Shown: one piece after another, positions 34,539 to 47,900 of the stretch | How positions within the stretch are numbered: the first letter of the stretch is position 1 | Layout of the letters: each line of letters begins with the position of its first letter | Source of the DNA: Phalacrocorax aristotelis | Lineage: Eukaryota > Chordata > Aves > Suliformes > Phalacrocoracidae | NCBI RefSeq assembly: GCF_949628215.1 | Contig: NC_134276.1 | Location: 132,618,125 to 132,682,124, forward strand | Direction of reading: 5' to 3' | Length of the DNA stretch: 64,000 nt | Notes under the pieces: generated by a model | The model's database searches: none | The model's input: only the letters and a program-made list of their open reading frames with translations | Told to the model about the DNA's origin: nothing | Position numbers and translations under genes: made by a program

Positions 34539-37354
34539 TGCTCCATCTGCCGGGCAGTTAAGGCGAGGGCACGGCGCAAACATGAGATAAAGCGCCAGGG
34601 GCTATCAAGAAGGTCTCAAAACTGCAATCGCACCTCGGGGGTTCAGAAAGGGAGCCCAGGCTGTGGTTGCTGGATGCAGCTGAGTGCTGCTCTGACTATG
34701 CGCTGCTCTGCGGCCTCCCCACCCCGCTGGCTTCAGGTATGACCCACACGGTGTCAGTGGCAGCAACGGGGAAGTGCTTTAAGAAGTAAGAGCTTCAGTT
34801 CTTTGTCCCACTGGCTACTTAGGAGAGATCTGCCAAGCGTTTGTCTTTTTATCTTTACAGACCTTTAAAGTTGCTGCTAGTGTTTGTTCCTTTTCAAACT
34901 CCTACCTTGGCAAGCACGCAACAGGCCACTGAGAGCGGCAGCTGTAAATAATGCCATCTTTTCTCTGAGCATCAGTGGCATTGTGCTTCTCCAGCTGTAA
35001 CAACAGATCAGATACTGGAAGTGCAAACAGTTGCTTGTCTCTGGAGGGGCAAAGTGTCAACTGTCTTTTTCTCTAAGTGTCTGTGCTTGGCTGCAGGACT
35101 GCCGCGAGGGCACAGAGGGACACAAGCGTGATGCAAGCGGGTCAGCCCCTGCTGAGCCCTTTCCCACCTGCGAATGTCTCCAGGGGCACGTGCCAGCCTG
35201 GTGGGATCCCGCTGCGCTGCAGAGTGTGGGTGCACCGCTCCCCCCGCACCCGTTCGCTGGTGGAGCCTTTGCTGGGTCTGGAGCCACTTCAGTGCAGGGG
35301 CCACCACAGCCCTGGTGCTCCTGTCCTGGCCCCTTCCTGCCTTCCCAGCTCGGTGTCAGGGAGGCGATTTGGGGCCTTCTTCTCCAGCAGGGATGGGCCT
35401 GATTCAGGCAGGCCCCTCTGGTCCTGGGACATCCCTGCCTCCGGCTGGAGCCAGCTGGGCTCCGCGTTCAAGGGCCTTTGCAGCACAGCTGTTGCAGCCA
35501 TGCCCTCCCTCTGCCGCCCAGGGTCAGCCTCAGCCATGTTCGCTGCGGCCCAGTAGAGCTCCCTCGGCAGCTGGAGCCAGTTAGGGTGCCTTCCCCTGTG
35601 AACAGCATTTCAAAAGCAGGTAACTGCTGCCTGGGATTGACTTGCAACACCCCTCACTGATCCTGCCCACCTCAGGCACTGTGACCAATTTGCTGCTTCA
35701 ACCTGTGTGTATCCTTTAGCTGCGCTTTTGCAATTTTGTATTCCTGCTGTTGCTCCATTTTAAAAATGATGGATTCTAGTCTCTTTTGCGTTGGAGCAGG
35801 TCCTCAGAACTCCCCCAAACTTTCTGCTGACCAGTTGCCTGTTACTGTTCGGTACTGAAGATAAATTATTAGCGGATGATACAACCTCTGCAGAGGCTGA
35901 TGACAGTTTTCACGCTTTTTCCCCACCACTGCAACAGTGCCTGACTATGAGTAGTGAAGAATGTACTTGCCAGTGAGAAGCTGTGGAGACATAACTCCAC
36001 CTCTGCTTTCTACATGGGTGCAACACCAGTACCTCTGGCTCTATCCAGCCCATCATCCAGAATGAAGTGAGGCAACACCTGATTGTTAGGCCAGCACTAG
36101 CAGTGTGAGCAGCCATCCCTCATTTCCTCTGAGGAAACACTGCAGCGCAGAGGGAGGTGACAAAGGGCTGCCAGGCAAGTTCCCAACGTCTCTATGGACC
36201 CCTTGACTCCACAGTTTCTACTAGTTCTTCCATCTTATTCCATTTTATTGAACACCTTTGTCATCATCTATGGATAGTTAGAAGATACAGATATAGAAAT
36301 AGAAGAATGTCTGCTTTGGTATTTTTTCATCTCAGTGACCTGTGGGACATCATCACTGACTTGAGGGCTACAGATAACATAATGGGAAATTGCAGTTTCT
36401 TCCCTTTCCTTAGATCTGCAAAGATCCATGATGTATCTGGTGGTGTTTTAGCTGACAAGGCGATCACTACAAGAAGTTATGTAGATTTCCAGAAAAAAAT
36501 TGAGGATACAGCGTTCTGCACTGCACTTCATCTCAAGCCTGCCTGTGTGCTTGATTTGCACCCAAACTTGAAGGTGCTTTTTACGATTCAGTCTAATTCT
36601 TCTTCCACAGTGAGATCAATGGTGTCGTGCTGGTGTCATCAAGGTAAGAGCAAAGCCCATCTTCACCAGTGATTCCTCAGAAGTAATGTTACCATTCAGG
36701 GGCCTTATCCACCTTTCTTGGCTCTGTGCTAATTCTCCACTCATTTATTTTAATTTCTGTAACCTCATCAGCTGGGGGCAGAACTCCCTCAACTGTCCCT
36801 TCCTTGCTTCCAATGGCACCTGCTCCTAGCAGCTCTGGTCCTGCCAACTGAGTGGCACTGGAGATTTCCTTCTTTGTTGTTCCCCTCCAGGGCTACTTGC
36901 TTTGAGGGAGTTGTGGAGGTGGTGCAGTCATGCTCTTGCAGGCTCTGCTACACTGCCCTCTAGACTGACAATTTCTGCTTCTGATGGCCCTTTTGTGTAA
37001 TTTAGAAAAGCAAATTCAGATGCCAGTGCAGGTATTGCTGCCTACTAGGTCTTAGCTGGGTCCCTGTCCTAGCTCTGACGAGTGAGTGACCCCTTGCTCT
37101 CTGGCAGGGACCACCTGATGATCCTGGACCCACCAGGGCTGTGATCTCACCATCTGAAGGCTGTGGCAGGGTGTTCCAAGCCTGCTGGGAGAGTGCTGGT
37201 GGGGTGTGAGCTGCTCCTTGTTGGGTGACCATGCAGGTGCAGCCTCCTGAAAGGACAGCTCTGGCTGCAGTGGTGAGCTGCAGATGGCAAGCATGCCATG
37301 AGGCAGCTGATCTCTGTGTTGGGTGAATAAAATCAGTTAACACTTCCAGTTAAG

Positions 37355-37455
37355 CAGAGCAACCTGACCTAGCTTTGGAGTCAGCTCTGCTGTGACCAAG
37401 GGATTGGGCTAGAGATCTCCAGAGGTCCCTTCCCACCTATATCTTTCTGCGATAT
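37355..37455 (+). mobile_element. CR1 LINE 3' end fragment
   Basis: AGAGCAACCTGACCTAGCTT followed by GGATTGGGCTAG and CCAGAGGTCCCTTCCCACCT (37419-37438) is the CR1 3' UTR pattern. The terminal repeat is decayed (TCTTTCTGCGAT). Confidence 0.75.
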
Positions 37456-40181
37456 ATGAAGAAATGGAGGTCTGCCATGGAAAGTTTGAGCTGAGTCTGA
37501 AGATATTTTCAAGGGCTGAGCTCAGAAGTGAATGCTCTTTGCATCTTATAGCTGTCACCTCCTCATTTCCCCCTTAGGCAAATGATGCCCTCTGCCCAGC
37601 CTCTCTGGTCTTTCACACCAGTTTTAAGCCGATAAATCAAACAAAACCAGCATAATCAAAACCATCACATGGGCAGAATCATGAACCCTCCTTCAGACCT
37701 GGAAAAAGTGAGCCCTCCAGCTGCTGCTGGTCTGGGAGGAAAACCCATCTTGCTTCAGGAAAGTCCATAATCACCCTGTTGTACTAGCTTTAAAAAAACA
37801 GCAAAGACAAATTACTTCTCCCACCACCACCCCTTCCTCTGGGATCAGGGGCTTCTTTAGGCCCTCTGGTTAGAAGGCACATTGCGCAGTTTCTTCCCAT
37901 ATGCCATATGGGAAACTGAAACAACTTGCCTTCCCAGATTCTTAAGAAGCCCATGTACTTTTCCCTCCCACCTCTCTCCCTTATTTCAAGAGCAGAGTCA
38001 AAGACAGACACACTCATGGCTGATCCAGTCCGTGTGTTTTCTCAGGGAAGAAGTCTGTGTTTACATGTGTGGGCTCAGAGTGGGGACATAACACAGATGG
38101 GCAGGACTGGAGCACTGCATATGAGTGGATAAGTTTGGGGGTTGTTTCCTGGTGAGCTCTTACGTTTTAGCAAAACTTGACAGTCACAGGCGTGAGGAGA
38201 GACCTAAGGTGTTAGTATTCAAGGGTCTCAGTCACACAAGATGGCTTATGGACCAAGCGTGGTGCCATCAGGTACAACTTCACCCTTGTGGGAGGCATTT
38301 TCTATCAGACACAGAAGAGGATGCTTTCCCATCTGAGGCTATTCAGGAAGCCTGAGTCCCAGCTGGAAGTATCTGTGCACAGCAGTAGCTCCTTAGCTGA
38401 GCCTCAGAGAACTGGGATATCAGAACAGCTATCCCCTTCACCTTGTCAGGTGTACCTGCACAGGCAGGCTATGGCAGATGACCAGGTGACTTGCTGCAAA
38501 TCATCCATTAAAGAAGATAAAAGAGCATGCAACCTATGTATGTGCTGTGAGCGATATCTAGCTGACGCTACTTGTTGCTGGTGGGCTGTAGGAGCTGCAC
38601 ATGCTACAGATCTCCAGTGCTTTTTACAATGACATTTATTGTTCCCATTCTCTACTGTGGATCTTAAACACACTGTCACAAAAAGTCCAGCTGAACGTTT
38701 CCAATATCCTTGTGGGATTCAAGATGCTTTATTCTCAATAGAGCCGCTTAATTCATGAAGTGTCAGCGGGGTGTTTGGCCACATGTCCTGCAATGAAGAA
38801 TCTTGTCCCTAAGTCCAAAATGTTACTGCAGCTTTGTGTGTCCAAGATGGAGGATCCTAAAATCAGTAAAGGCTGCAAAATGTAGCAGAAATAGTCAGCT
38901 GCCAGAGCTCTGCGATTACACGTATCTGCCAATACCTCTCTGGCAGCTCAGGTAGACTCATGTCTTAGACTTCCCTAGGTCTTACAGCAATTCATCCATC
39001 ATTTTGGGATGCATTTATTAGGCTGCATAATTTGTAATGAAAATTTCAAAGACCCTTACCTGAAGCGTCCTTCAGCAGCTTTTCTGTTGTTGCACATCCA
39101 AATGACTTCACAAAAAGGTCTTTGCTAGATAGCACTCCACGGCATGAACTCAGGTAGCGCTTTGTTAGGCTCATCCCTAAGCACACCAGAAATCCCATCT
39201 GAAAACTTACAGCTAGTTGCTGTTTTCTTATGTGAAGGACAGTTTCTTAAATAGCATTTCTAAATTTTTTCCTATGTCAGATCCAGTCTTGAAAACAGCT
39301 GAGACTGTTGTATATGGCTCCAACAAACCTGAGCTTCCAGGAGAGTAGCATGGTGGATATGGACGCAGATTTGAGCTGGGAATTTGCCAGTTCTCCACAA
39401 GGTAAATTTCACAGAAGATTCAGTAGGGAAGTTTGGGAAAACCAGTCTTGCAATTCAAATGAGTCATGAGGTTTTGCTCATAACTGAAGAAAATACAGAC
39501 TGCTTCAGGGTCTGTGAACCCTTTTTCATAGCTGTAGAAATAAGCATTTTTGTAGAACACTGCTAACAGTGTGCTGTGTTGACTGTAGTTTCTTGTTGGG
39601 AGAGGATCATGTTCCACCTCAGCTTCTCTATGTTTTAAAGGGTTTCCAGATCAAATCCTGACTTAAGGTCTCCTATCTGTGGCAGGATTCCTATAGGTGT
39701 TCCCGGTATTCCCCAGTGCTGCTTTTGCTTTTCCTTCCAAGAGTGAAAAACCTACAGATAGCTGACGGGATCCCAGACTGCAGACAAGAAGGAAGACTGC
39801 TGTCATGGAATTGGGATACAGTGGTGATACCTGTGGTGTCCCAATTGCTATTCAGTAGAACATCCCAGCGCTGTATGTGCTCTCATAGCTGAAGACTCCA
39901 AGGGAACCTCCAGCAGGACCCAGTCCTTCTGCATGACTGCACAACATTCTGCACAACAGCTGAGCCCTAAACTCTTCTGTCAAGACCTCTGCTTGTGCTG
40001 AAAAAGAGCACCACTCGGGGAGAATAGGCAGCACAACCAAATGCAGCTCAAACTGATACTTCTTCCAGCTTGGAGGGTGCACCTTATATTGCTTTCCTTG
40101 ATCCTCTCGAACAGATCTATTACTCTGGGAGGAATCTCTGGAGTCCTTTAAGCATAGGTCTATGGCTTTCCTGCCTCAAGG

Positions 40182-40194
40182 GCCCCCTGGTGGC
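40182..40194 (-). promoter_or_regulatory. Strong CTCF-type motif between PTMS and LAG3
   Basis: GCCCCCTGGTGGC fits the reverse complement of the vertebrate CTCF core (GCCMYCTRSTGG) at every position. CTCF marks domain boundaries and loop anchors. The site lies about 10 kb upstream of LAG3 and 6 kb past PTMS. Occupancy cannot be judged from sequence. Confidence 0.5.
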
Positions 40195-42904
40195 ACCAAA
40201 CTTGACATGTCTGTAAATACTTCACAGAAAGATTGTGAGCAGTTGTCATCCAAGTTTCTCTGTACCTGAAATGCCTGGCACAGAGCATGCTGTGAGCTGT
40301 CTGTTAGAGTGGAAGAACCAGGAATGCCTCTGATCACACCACCAGTTTTATGAGAGGCCTAACTCAAACCTGGAGAAACAAGAAGTACCTGTGTGTTCAA
40401 TCAGCATCAGATTTGTCTTGGCTGAGTGTCCACAGTGTGATTTGAAGAGACACAGGTTGCTCTCTGGTTTCCAGGAGAAACAGTCCTTTGCCTTGAGAGT
40501 TCAAGGCAGGTCTAGGGGACCTGGAAGGAGATTCCTCCTCCCTTGTATCCACTCCTTGAAGTGGGACACTGTATTATTTTCCTAATATCTGCTCCAAAAA
40601 TCTCTCCTGGCCCAGTACAGCTCTTACTATGTTTTGGGTTTTTTTTGTCTGGAACAAGAACAATTCTGGGACAGAAAAGGGATATTTCATCTGGTGGGTC
40701 CTTTCTGAAAAAAAACAGCCTTTCTGGGTTGTACCATACTATCAAGTGCATCAGGCGGAGTGCAACCATACCCTCCTCTCATCTGTTGTTCTTATATGCT
40801 GTCAGAGGAAGGTTACCTGGAAGGTAAGGCTGGACAGAACAGCTCCTGTGAGCCTCTTGCACAACTTCAGGAGCCTTAAAGGACTTGTGGGAAGGCTCTA
40901 GTAATCCCAGGACTCACAACTCTTCTGTGGCCAGGGTTGATTCCACCCATGCAGGTTCCAAAGCTCCTCCACTAGAAAGGCGTATAGACATTCACTCCAC
41001 TGACAGTCTTCTCAGCTGTAGGTGATTTTGGACCCTTTCCCAGTAGCATTCCCTCCCATGTTGGATCCCCTAGATAGAGCCTTAGAGTTTGACTGTCCTC
41101 CCTTAGGAAGTTAGGGGCCTGTTTTCCTCATTGTCTACAATTCCAGGTAGTTATCAAGAACCTGTATTGAATGCCCAAAAGCAGTCCCAGTAACTGAGAT
41201 CACTGCAACTTCTTGGAGAACCTGTTTTAGGGTTGTGAGTTGTAGAATTTTCTTGGGGAAACAAATTGCTGGGTTTAGCTGGCAGGTCCACAAGTTCTCA
41301 AGCAACCACAGCAACTGCCCCAGGTATCTTAAAATCTGTCAGTGCTGCACTGTCAGCTGGGTTTAGAACACTGCTTGGATAGTCCACTTTTCCCAGAGCC
41401 ATTTACAGACATCAGCCAGCCATCCAGAGTGTAATTCTATGTGACAGTGATGGTATTTTAAAAGTTTTCTATACTTTCCACTCCTCAGCACAGTTTCTCA
41501 TCACAGTTGTGCTAGGGCAGTGCCTGTAGGAACCTGCCATGGAAGTAATTTGACGTATTCTCTAGTCTTATTACACGCTCACCTTTTCTTCTCCTCCACC
41601 TTTCAAACTGAATGTTTACATTGGTCTGGCTTATGGCACCATGAAGGACCATATTATCACAAATTGTGCAGGGGGGGATGAGAATGTAGCCAGGGGCAGT
41701 CATTCCCAGTGTCACTGAGACAGGAAAGCAAACCTGGGAGAGAGTCTCTTGGATCAGTTTCCTCATGACAGCAGCTATAAGGTGAAATCCCACCCTCAGG
41801 CACCTGGGAACCTTCCAGGTCATCTTCCAACCCTTCAGTGAGCATGCCCCTTCACTTCAAAGAATTATCTGCTTTTTATATCCACCCAAAATATTTGTTT
41901 TTCACAAACCAGGGCAGGAACCACTGTTAGTCTTGGTTGGTTTGTTTGTTTGTTTCTTTTGAATAACTACTCTTGGGCCAGTATTTTGACTGTAGCCTCC
42001 TTTTCCATTATTAAGGCTTGTGAACTTTACCTTGGCTCACGACTGGATCATTTGTCTGTATTTCCCCTCCTGCATAAGCTGATCTGGTCTTACCGTTCAG
42101 GTGGGGGCACACAGAACCCTTGAGATGACCAGTCTTTCAGAGTGACTTTTATTTTGACTTAATAAGCAACACACAAAAGAAAAATTATAATAATAGAAAA
42201 AAAAATTAAAAAGAGAAACCCCTATATCTCCTTCAAGTCTGGAACAAGTGAACCCTCTGACCACCTGTAGCTAGGGAAAAAACAGCACGTCCTTGCTAAA
42301 CTCAGGGGAAAGTCCCCACACCCACATACCCCCACCACCTCATTTCATTTGAGTCCAGGAGCCTTTTCCTTCCTTTTCCCTGTGGGTTATATGCCCCAGC
42401 TCAGCAGTCATGTCCTCTGCTGTTTCACAGCCCTGCACTGGAGTTTTCTTGGAGAGCGAGACCAGCTGGCTTTATTCCTGAGTCCTGAAAAGGACCCACA
42501 TGCACTCTTAGGGAAGCCCTCCAGTTAGGGCTGTAAGTAAGTGAAAAGCCTGGGGAAATATGAATAGGTAGTGGTTTATTCTCAATTATGGTGATCAGCT
42601 GGCTTGGCTTCCTCATTCCTGCAGAGCTCCATATCCTAGGGCAGAGCAAGACGATGTCATCTACCATTCTTCATGTCAACAGTCTGCAGGTGGTGGAGAG
42701 GACACCACAAGAGTTCTTCCCATGAAAGAACCTCACTGTGAAAAACATGTACCTCATTTCCAGCCAGATTTTGGTTTTAATTTCAAGCCACTGGTCATCC
42801 TTATGCTACTCTGCTGGAGTAGAGAATCTGCCACTATTTCACATCTTCTCCTCATGGAGAGAAAATATCAAAGATAGATTATGAATGTAAGCGTAAAAAG
42901 GGTT

Positions 42905-43260
42905 GTACCAATGGTCTCTCTAGCCTAGTGCTCTGCTATGGCTGATACAAGATTCCTAAAGAAAGGCACTGAGAGACAGAACATCACATAGAAGTTTCCT
43001 GTAAACAAGAGCTGAGGACATCCTGAGCTGGCAGGCATACCCAGGCCATCATATTCAGAAGCTAGTGAGGAACTGATCCTCCACAATTTACCTAATCCCT
43101 ACTTGAACTCATTTATACTCCCAGTCTCTACAACATCCTCTAACAATAATTCTATGATCTTTGTGACATGAAAAAATGTATTTTCTTTTGTTTGCAGTGA
43201 AATCACTGCCTGAGCTTACCATTGCTTCCGTTGGATTAGGTAAAATAGGTCGTGTTTGTT
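42905..43260 (-). mobile_element. Ancient amniote CR1-type relic
   Basis: GTCTCTCTAGCCTAGTGCTC, then CTACAACATCCTCTAACAAT and the TTTTCTTTTGTTTGCAG stretch, resemble in order an old LINE repeat common in turtles and crocodiles (antisense orientation). It is highly diverged and therefore old. Confidence 0.5.
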
Positions 43261-44504
43261 CTGTACATTTGAAAGCAAGATCGCCAGGTCCCAACTCAAG
43301 TTTTTTTGTACCACTCTTCTAAATCGTTTTCCATTTTTCCACATCCTTTTTCAAATCATGGACACATTCCAGTAATTTGTGCTGTAAACAGAGGTAACAC
43401 AATCTGTTCACTCTTTGAGATCCTGTTTTATAGAGCATGCTATCATGCATCTCCCTCCCTGGAGTCTTGTCTTCCCAGGATACTGTATTCTGTTCTGGAA
43501 GTGTGATGCACATACTTTGTTCCTCAACATATAACCTTATGTTTTAATTCTAAGTGTGATTTTACCAGGAGTCTTAGGAGGCAGTTTCTTCCCATTAACC
43601 TTGCCAAATGTGAAATGTGCACCATGCCAGGAGAGACAGTCACACCTGCAGAGATGTGAAGGCCTCCTAGCCACATTTTGGCAGCATAAGACAGCCATGG
43701 ACATCAGAAAGCAGCTGGATGTTGGACAAATCATGTGGAAGCCTAGCACTGGAAACTCACAGAGTCTGAATTTCTAGGATGCTTTCATCTCATCAGCAAA
43801 GGGTCTGAAGTATTTACACAGGACACAAAAGCATTAGCTGCTTTATCTTCTACCTTCGTGCACACTGGAGAGGGTTATTTGGTCTTTCATGGCTTTCTGA
43901 GAAAAATCTGGCAGAGAAGCCTGTTAGAGTGGTGAAAACACTGCTCAGCATAGCTGGCTCACCTCCTGGAGACCAGGACCTGACATCTGGAAATAGAAAC
44001 TTCTTAGAACCAGGAAAAATTATAAACAGCACCAAACAAACAAACAAAAAATTCAAGCTTAAGCCCATGTTTTCTTCACATGCCCTTAATTGCACCCAAG
44101 TGACCAACTCCTGGCAGAACTTCCTAATCTTCAGTTTTCTGGAGCTCCATCTTGAGAACTCAGATCTCTCCCAGCCCTCACTGTAACATGGGAGGTCCTA
44201 CCCCTTCTTGGGAATTTTAAAGCTCCTTTACACAGGAGTATAGTTCCACCTCTTTGCTCTCAGCCTCCTTCGAGGGTAAAGAAGAGCCAGCCCTTACACC
44301 AGCAAAGCCTGTTGTATGTGCCATAACGATAGCCAGCCATCTTTCAGCATGGTGAGAATGGAGGTACCTCTAGAGCCAGCAGGGTCTCTTTGCAGTGCTG
44401 AAGACTAGGAAAATGCCGGGCTTCATTAAAAAGAACACAGCAAGCAGTGATTGATCCCATCTTCATGGCGCATGAAAAGCCACATCTGCAACAATGTGGG
44501 ACAT

Positions 44505-44935
44505 TGACACACTGGAGCAAGTCCAGCAAAGGGCCCTAAGATGGCTGTGGGGTGGAGGACATGATGCATGATAAGGGGCGTTTGTTCAGCCTGAAGAAGA
44601 GGGGGAACTTAACTGCTGCCTGCTACTACCTAAAGGGGGTTAGAGATGATACAGTCAGACTTCTCTCACAGAGGCACAGAGAAAGGGCATGAGATGAGGA
44701 GCACAGTTTGCAACAAATGAACTTATGGGACACAAGGAAAAGCCTCTTCTGTGAAGGTGTTTCAGCAGTGGAACAGGTTTTTGGAGAGGCTGGAGAATGT
44801 CCGCGATTGGAGGTGTTCAGGATTTGCCTGGGCCAGGCCCTGAGCAACCCAGTCTAGTTCTAGAAGCACCCTGCCAGGAGCAAAGGGATGGAGTGGAGAC
44901 CCCAGAGATCCCTTCCCACATGAATCTTCCTGTGG
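44505..44935 (+). mobile_element. CR1 LINE, diverged 3' portion
   Basis: The series GGAGCAAGTCCAGCAAAGGG, TTTGTTCAGCCTGAAGAAGA, TTCAGCAGTGGAACAGG and CCCAGAGATCCCTTCCCAC follows CR1 ORF2 C-terminus into the 3' UTR on the plus strand. It is more decayed than the copies at 2672 and 10214. Confidence 0.8.
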
Positions 44936-47900
44936 TGCAGTAGCTAACAAGTGGGTTTATTTGGTTTTGCATTTTTTCTTAATGGGGCAGTAGAAGCTAT
45001 CTTACAAAACGATGCAGGCTGCTACCTGCCATGAAGTGCCAAATGGAGAAGAAATCGAAAAAACAGCTCAGCTGCCATGACACTCTGAATTTCAGTCTGT
45101 CACACAATCACGTTAATCCAGCATAAATGGGTAGTGTTGCAGAAAGGGGCAATCGCATCTTTCCTTTCATCTTTCCTGCTGTCTCTCTTTTGTCAACATT
45201 GATGAGCATCAGAGAATTGATCCAGCTGAAAACTAAACTATAAAGAAATAAACCCATTTTGATTTACAATGAGCCCTTTCAGTTTAAAAAATGGACCATC
45301 TCCCTCCCTAGCTTTTTTTTTGTTCAAAGCAAAGTGGCTAGGCATCACAAAATCAGAGACTTTATTCTCTTCAGGAGTATTCTGGAGCACTACTGTCCCC
45401 TTCCTTGCTGAGCCATTGTCCACATGAACCTTCCCTTGGATTGTATTCTTCTGCAGATGATTTCTCATAGTGTCACATGCTCCTTTAGTTACCCTCTACT
45501 TTTTTTATATCTAGCTTTCCCACTAAGAAGGAAATAACATGTTCTTTATTATTAAGAGTATGCCTGTAGCCTCCAGAGCACTGTAGTTAGAGCACTCCTC
45601 AGCTCCTTTCAGCCCATACTTGAGTCAAGGAAATTTTTTAGGACCGTTCTGCTACTGCCCCAGTCACTCAGCAACACATGGCACATTGGGTCAGTGCCTG
45701 ACTCCTTCACCTCAGTGTCAGGTCACTGTAGCTGAGCGCTTTCTCCTTACAGATGCCATGCTTCTCCCATCCCTTGCATGCATTGGGCTCCTGGGTACCC
45801 TCCTTGCTCTTGAAAAAACTCACTGCAGCCCTGGAATGCTTGGGAGGCTATCACATAATTTTCCATTGGATTAAAAGCATGGCATGAATGCTGCAATGAG
45901 AAGTGAATAAAAATGTAATCTAGCTTGCTGCATGGATTTTTGTAGTTGATCCATCTGACTGTCTATGTTGCAGAACCCAGAGGCTGTGGCATCAAAGACA
46001 TCCTGCAGCATCAAAGACATTGCTTAACTAGATATTGGCCAGGATACCGATATCCATCACCATCTCCACAGGTAGTTGTGGATGTCCAAAGAGGACCCTG
46101 CAGCCTTTCCTGGGAAGGATCTGGAGGCCTTTTAAAACAATACAGTTACACACTTCTCTACAGCTAATGCTGGGCAGATGCAAGATGCTAGCTGCCAAAT
46201 ATGCCCATGAATGTTGCAGATTCTCTTCAGTAATGAAATCACTGGGGTTTTTTAGCAGAAATGCAGCCCACAGCTTCAATCAACACCCTACAATGTTGTT
46301 CCTGACTTTCTAATTCACGTTTCTCTAGGACATTCAGCTGTCTGGTGAGGATTGTCATACAAAGGTTGCTTGCCTTTTAGCACTGTAAAGAAAGAGGCTG
46401 CAAAGAATCCATAAAGCTATGTTTCCTAAAGATGTTTGGATTCTGTGAAGCAGGCCACTGCTAGACTCCTCTCAGCTCCACATCAGAGACCTGTGATGAT
46501 CCAGGCACTGCCCATTCAGCAAATCCTCTAAAAAGGACCTTTTCCAAAGTAAAGAGCTTCCCAACAAATGTCAGGAAGCCAGCCACTCTTCCTCCTCCTA
46601 GCACTTCTGCAGAGGCACTTTGGTTTTGCCTGAAACTACTGGGAGATGTTAACTTCCTCTTTTCTAATCCTCTTCTCCTCAGCCCTTTTTGGAATCTGTC
46701 ACCTCAGATAAATGGGTCCCTCCTCCAAGACCACTCTCTGATGCATGGGGCACCCAGGCCCTGGGAAAATAATATGCTGTTTCCAGGCACCACAGACAGA
46801 CAGAAGCCTGGAGCAACTGCTTCCTCCTGTGGGAATGAAAGCACATTTGGTACCCACCGTGGACTTAAAGAAGCTGAGTGGTTTCATATATGGAGTGGAT
46901 CTCAGGTTGGTGCCTTGGTAGGAATCATCACAGTCCTTTGTGGGGAAGAGTGGTTTGCACCCCTCTACCTCAGGGGTGCCTATTTCGATGCATTTCCCCA
47001 TTGTGCATCTCACACAAAGCCTGCTAAGCCGTGGGCACCAACCCTTCTGGTTCAGGATTCTGCTGCTTGGCCCCTTCGCAGCCACAAGGTGTTGACTTGG
47101 GAACCACCGCATCTGTATCTGTGCTAAGCCCCCAGAGAAGGACAGCTCTGTTACTTGCCCCCTGGAGCTGAGTTTCCCAGTCAATGCCAGAAGTCTTGCA
47201 GTTAATCCCAGCCTGACCCCTGGAAAGCCTTTTGCCTGTCCAGGCGCCTGTCAAGTACCAACCTGTCTGGCAGCCTTTGCTTAAGCTACCTTTGCCAGAC
47301 CTTCCCTTCTGTCTCCGCAGGCATGGCTGCTTTCTTTTTACAGCCCCTCACCATAAAGTTATTTGTTATCTTTTATTAGTAAGTAACTTCTTTTTGCTTG
47401 TTATATTTGCTTTAGCTCTGGGCAAACATCAATCAGGACATTTTGTATGAGGTCCATTTGGTGAGCACTCTATCTCAGGAACACCCAGACCAGCTGATCT
47501 CAAGTTGCACAGCTGATAACCCAGTCTTCAGGTCACAGCGCAATTTCTTAGGTTAGTTAAAGACTGCAAATAAAATACAGAACACCTTAAAAAGCAGCGT
47601 GGAGTGGAAGATTATGACTAGCTTCAGACTTGAGGCTGAAAGGACCAAAATGTGAAAGTGGAATCACTCAGACAAAAACATGGTATCACAGAAATCTGGA
47701 AACGCAATGGAAAATTCCTTCAGCAAGACTAACTCAATGATAGTGCAGAATAGGGTTTTCTATTCCTATTTTTCTTGGTAAGTGTACATTGCAAGGTCAC
47801 TGCTGCAGGCAAGTCTAGAACCTGGCTGAAGCTAGTTAATGCCATTGGACGAAGGAGTATTTAGTGAGATCCTGGGCGACTCCTGTCGTAGCCTGCCCCT

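Noticed and set aside
35031..35584. Overlapping plus-strand frames of 123-159 residues between PTMS and LAG3
   Set aside because: Three frames are open together in a GC-rich stretch, no splice sites pair convincingly, and there is no known motif.
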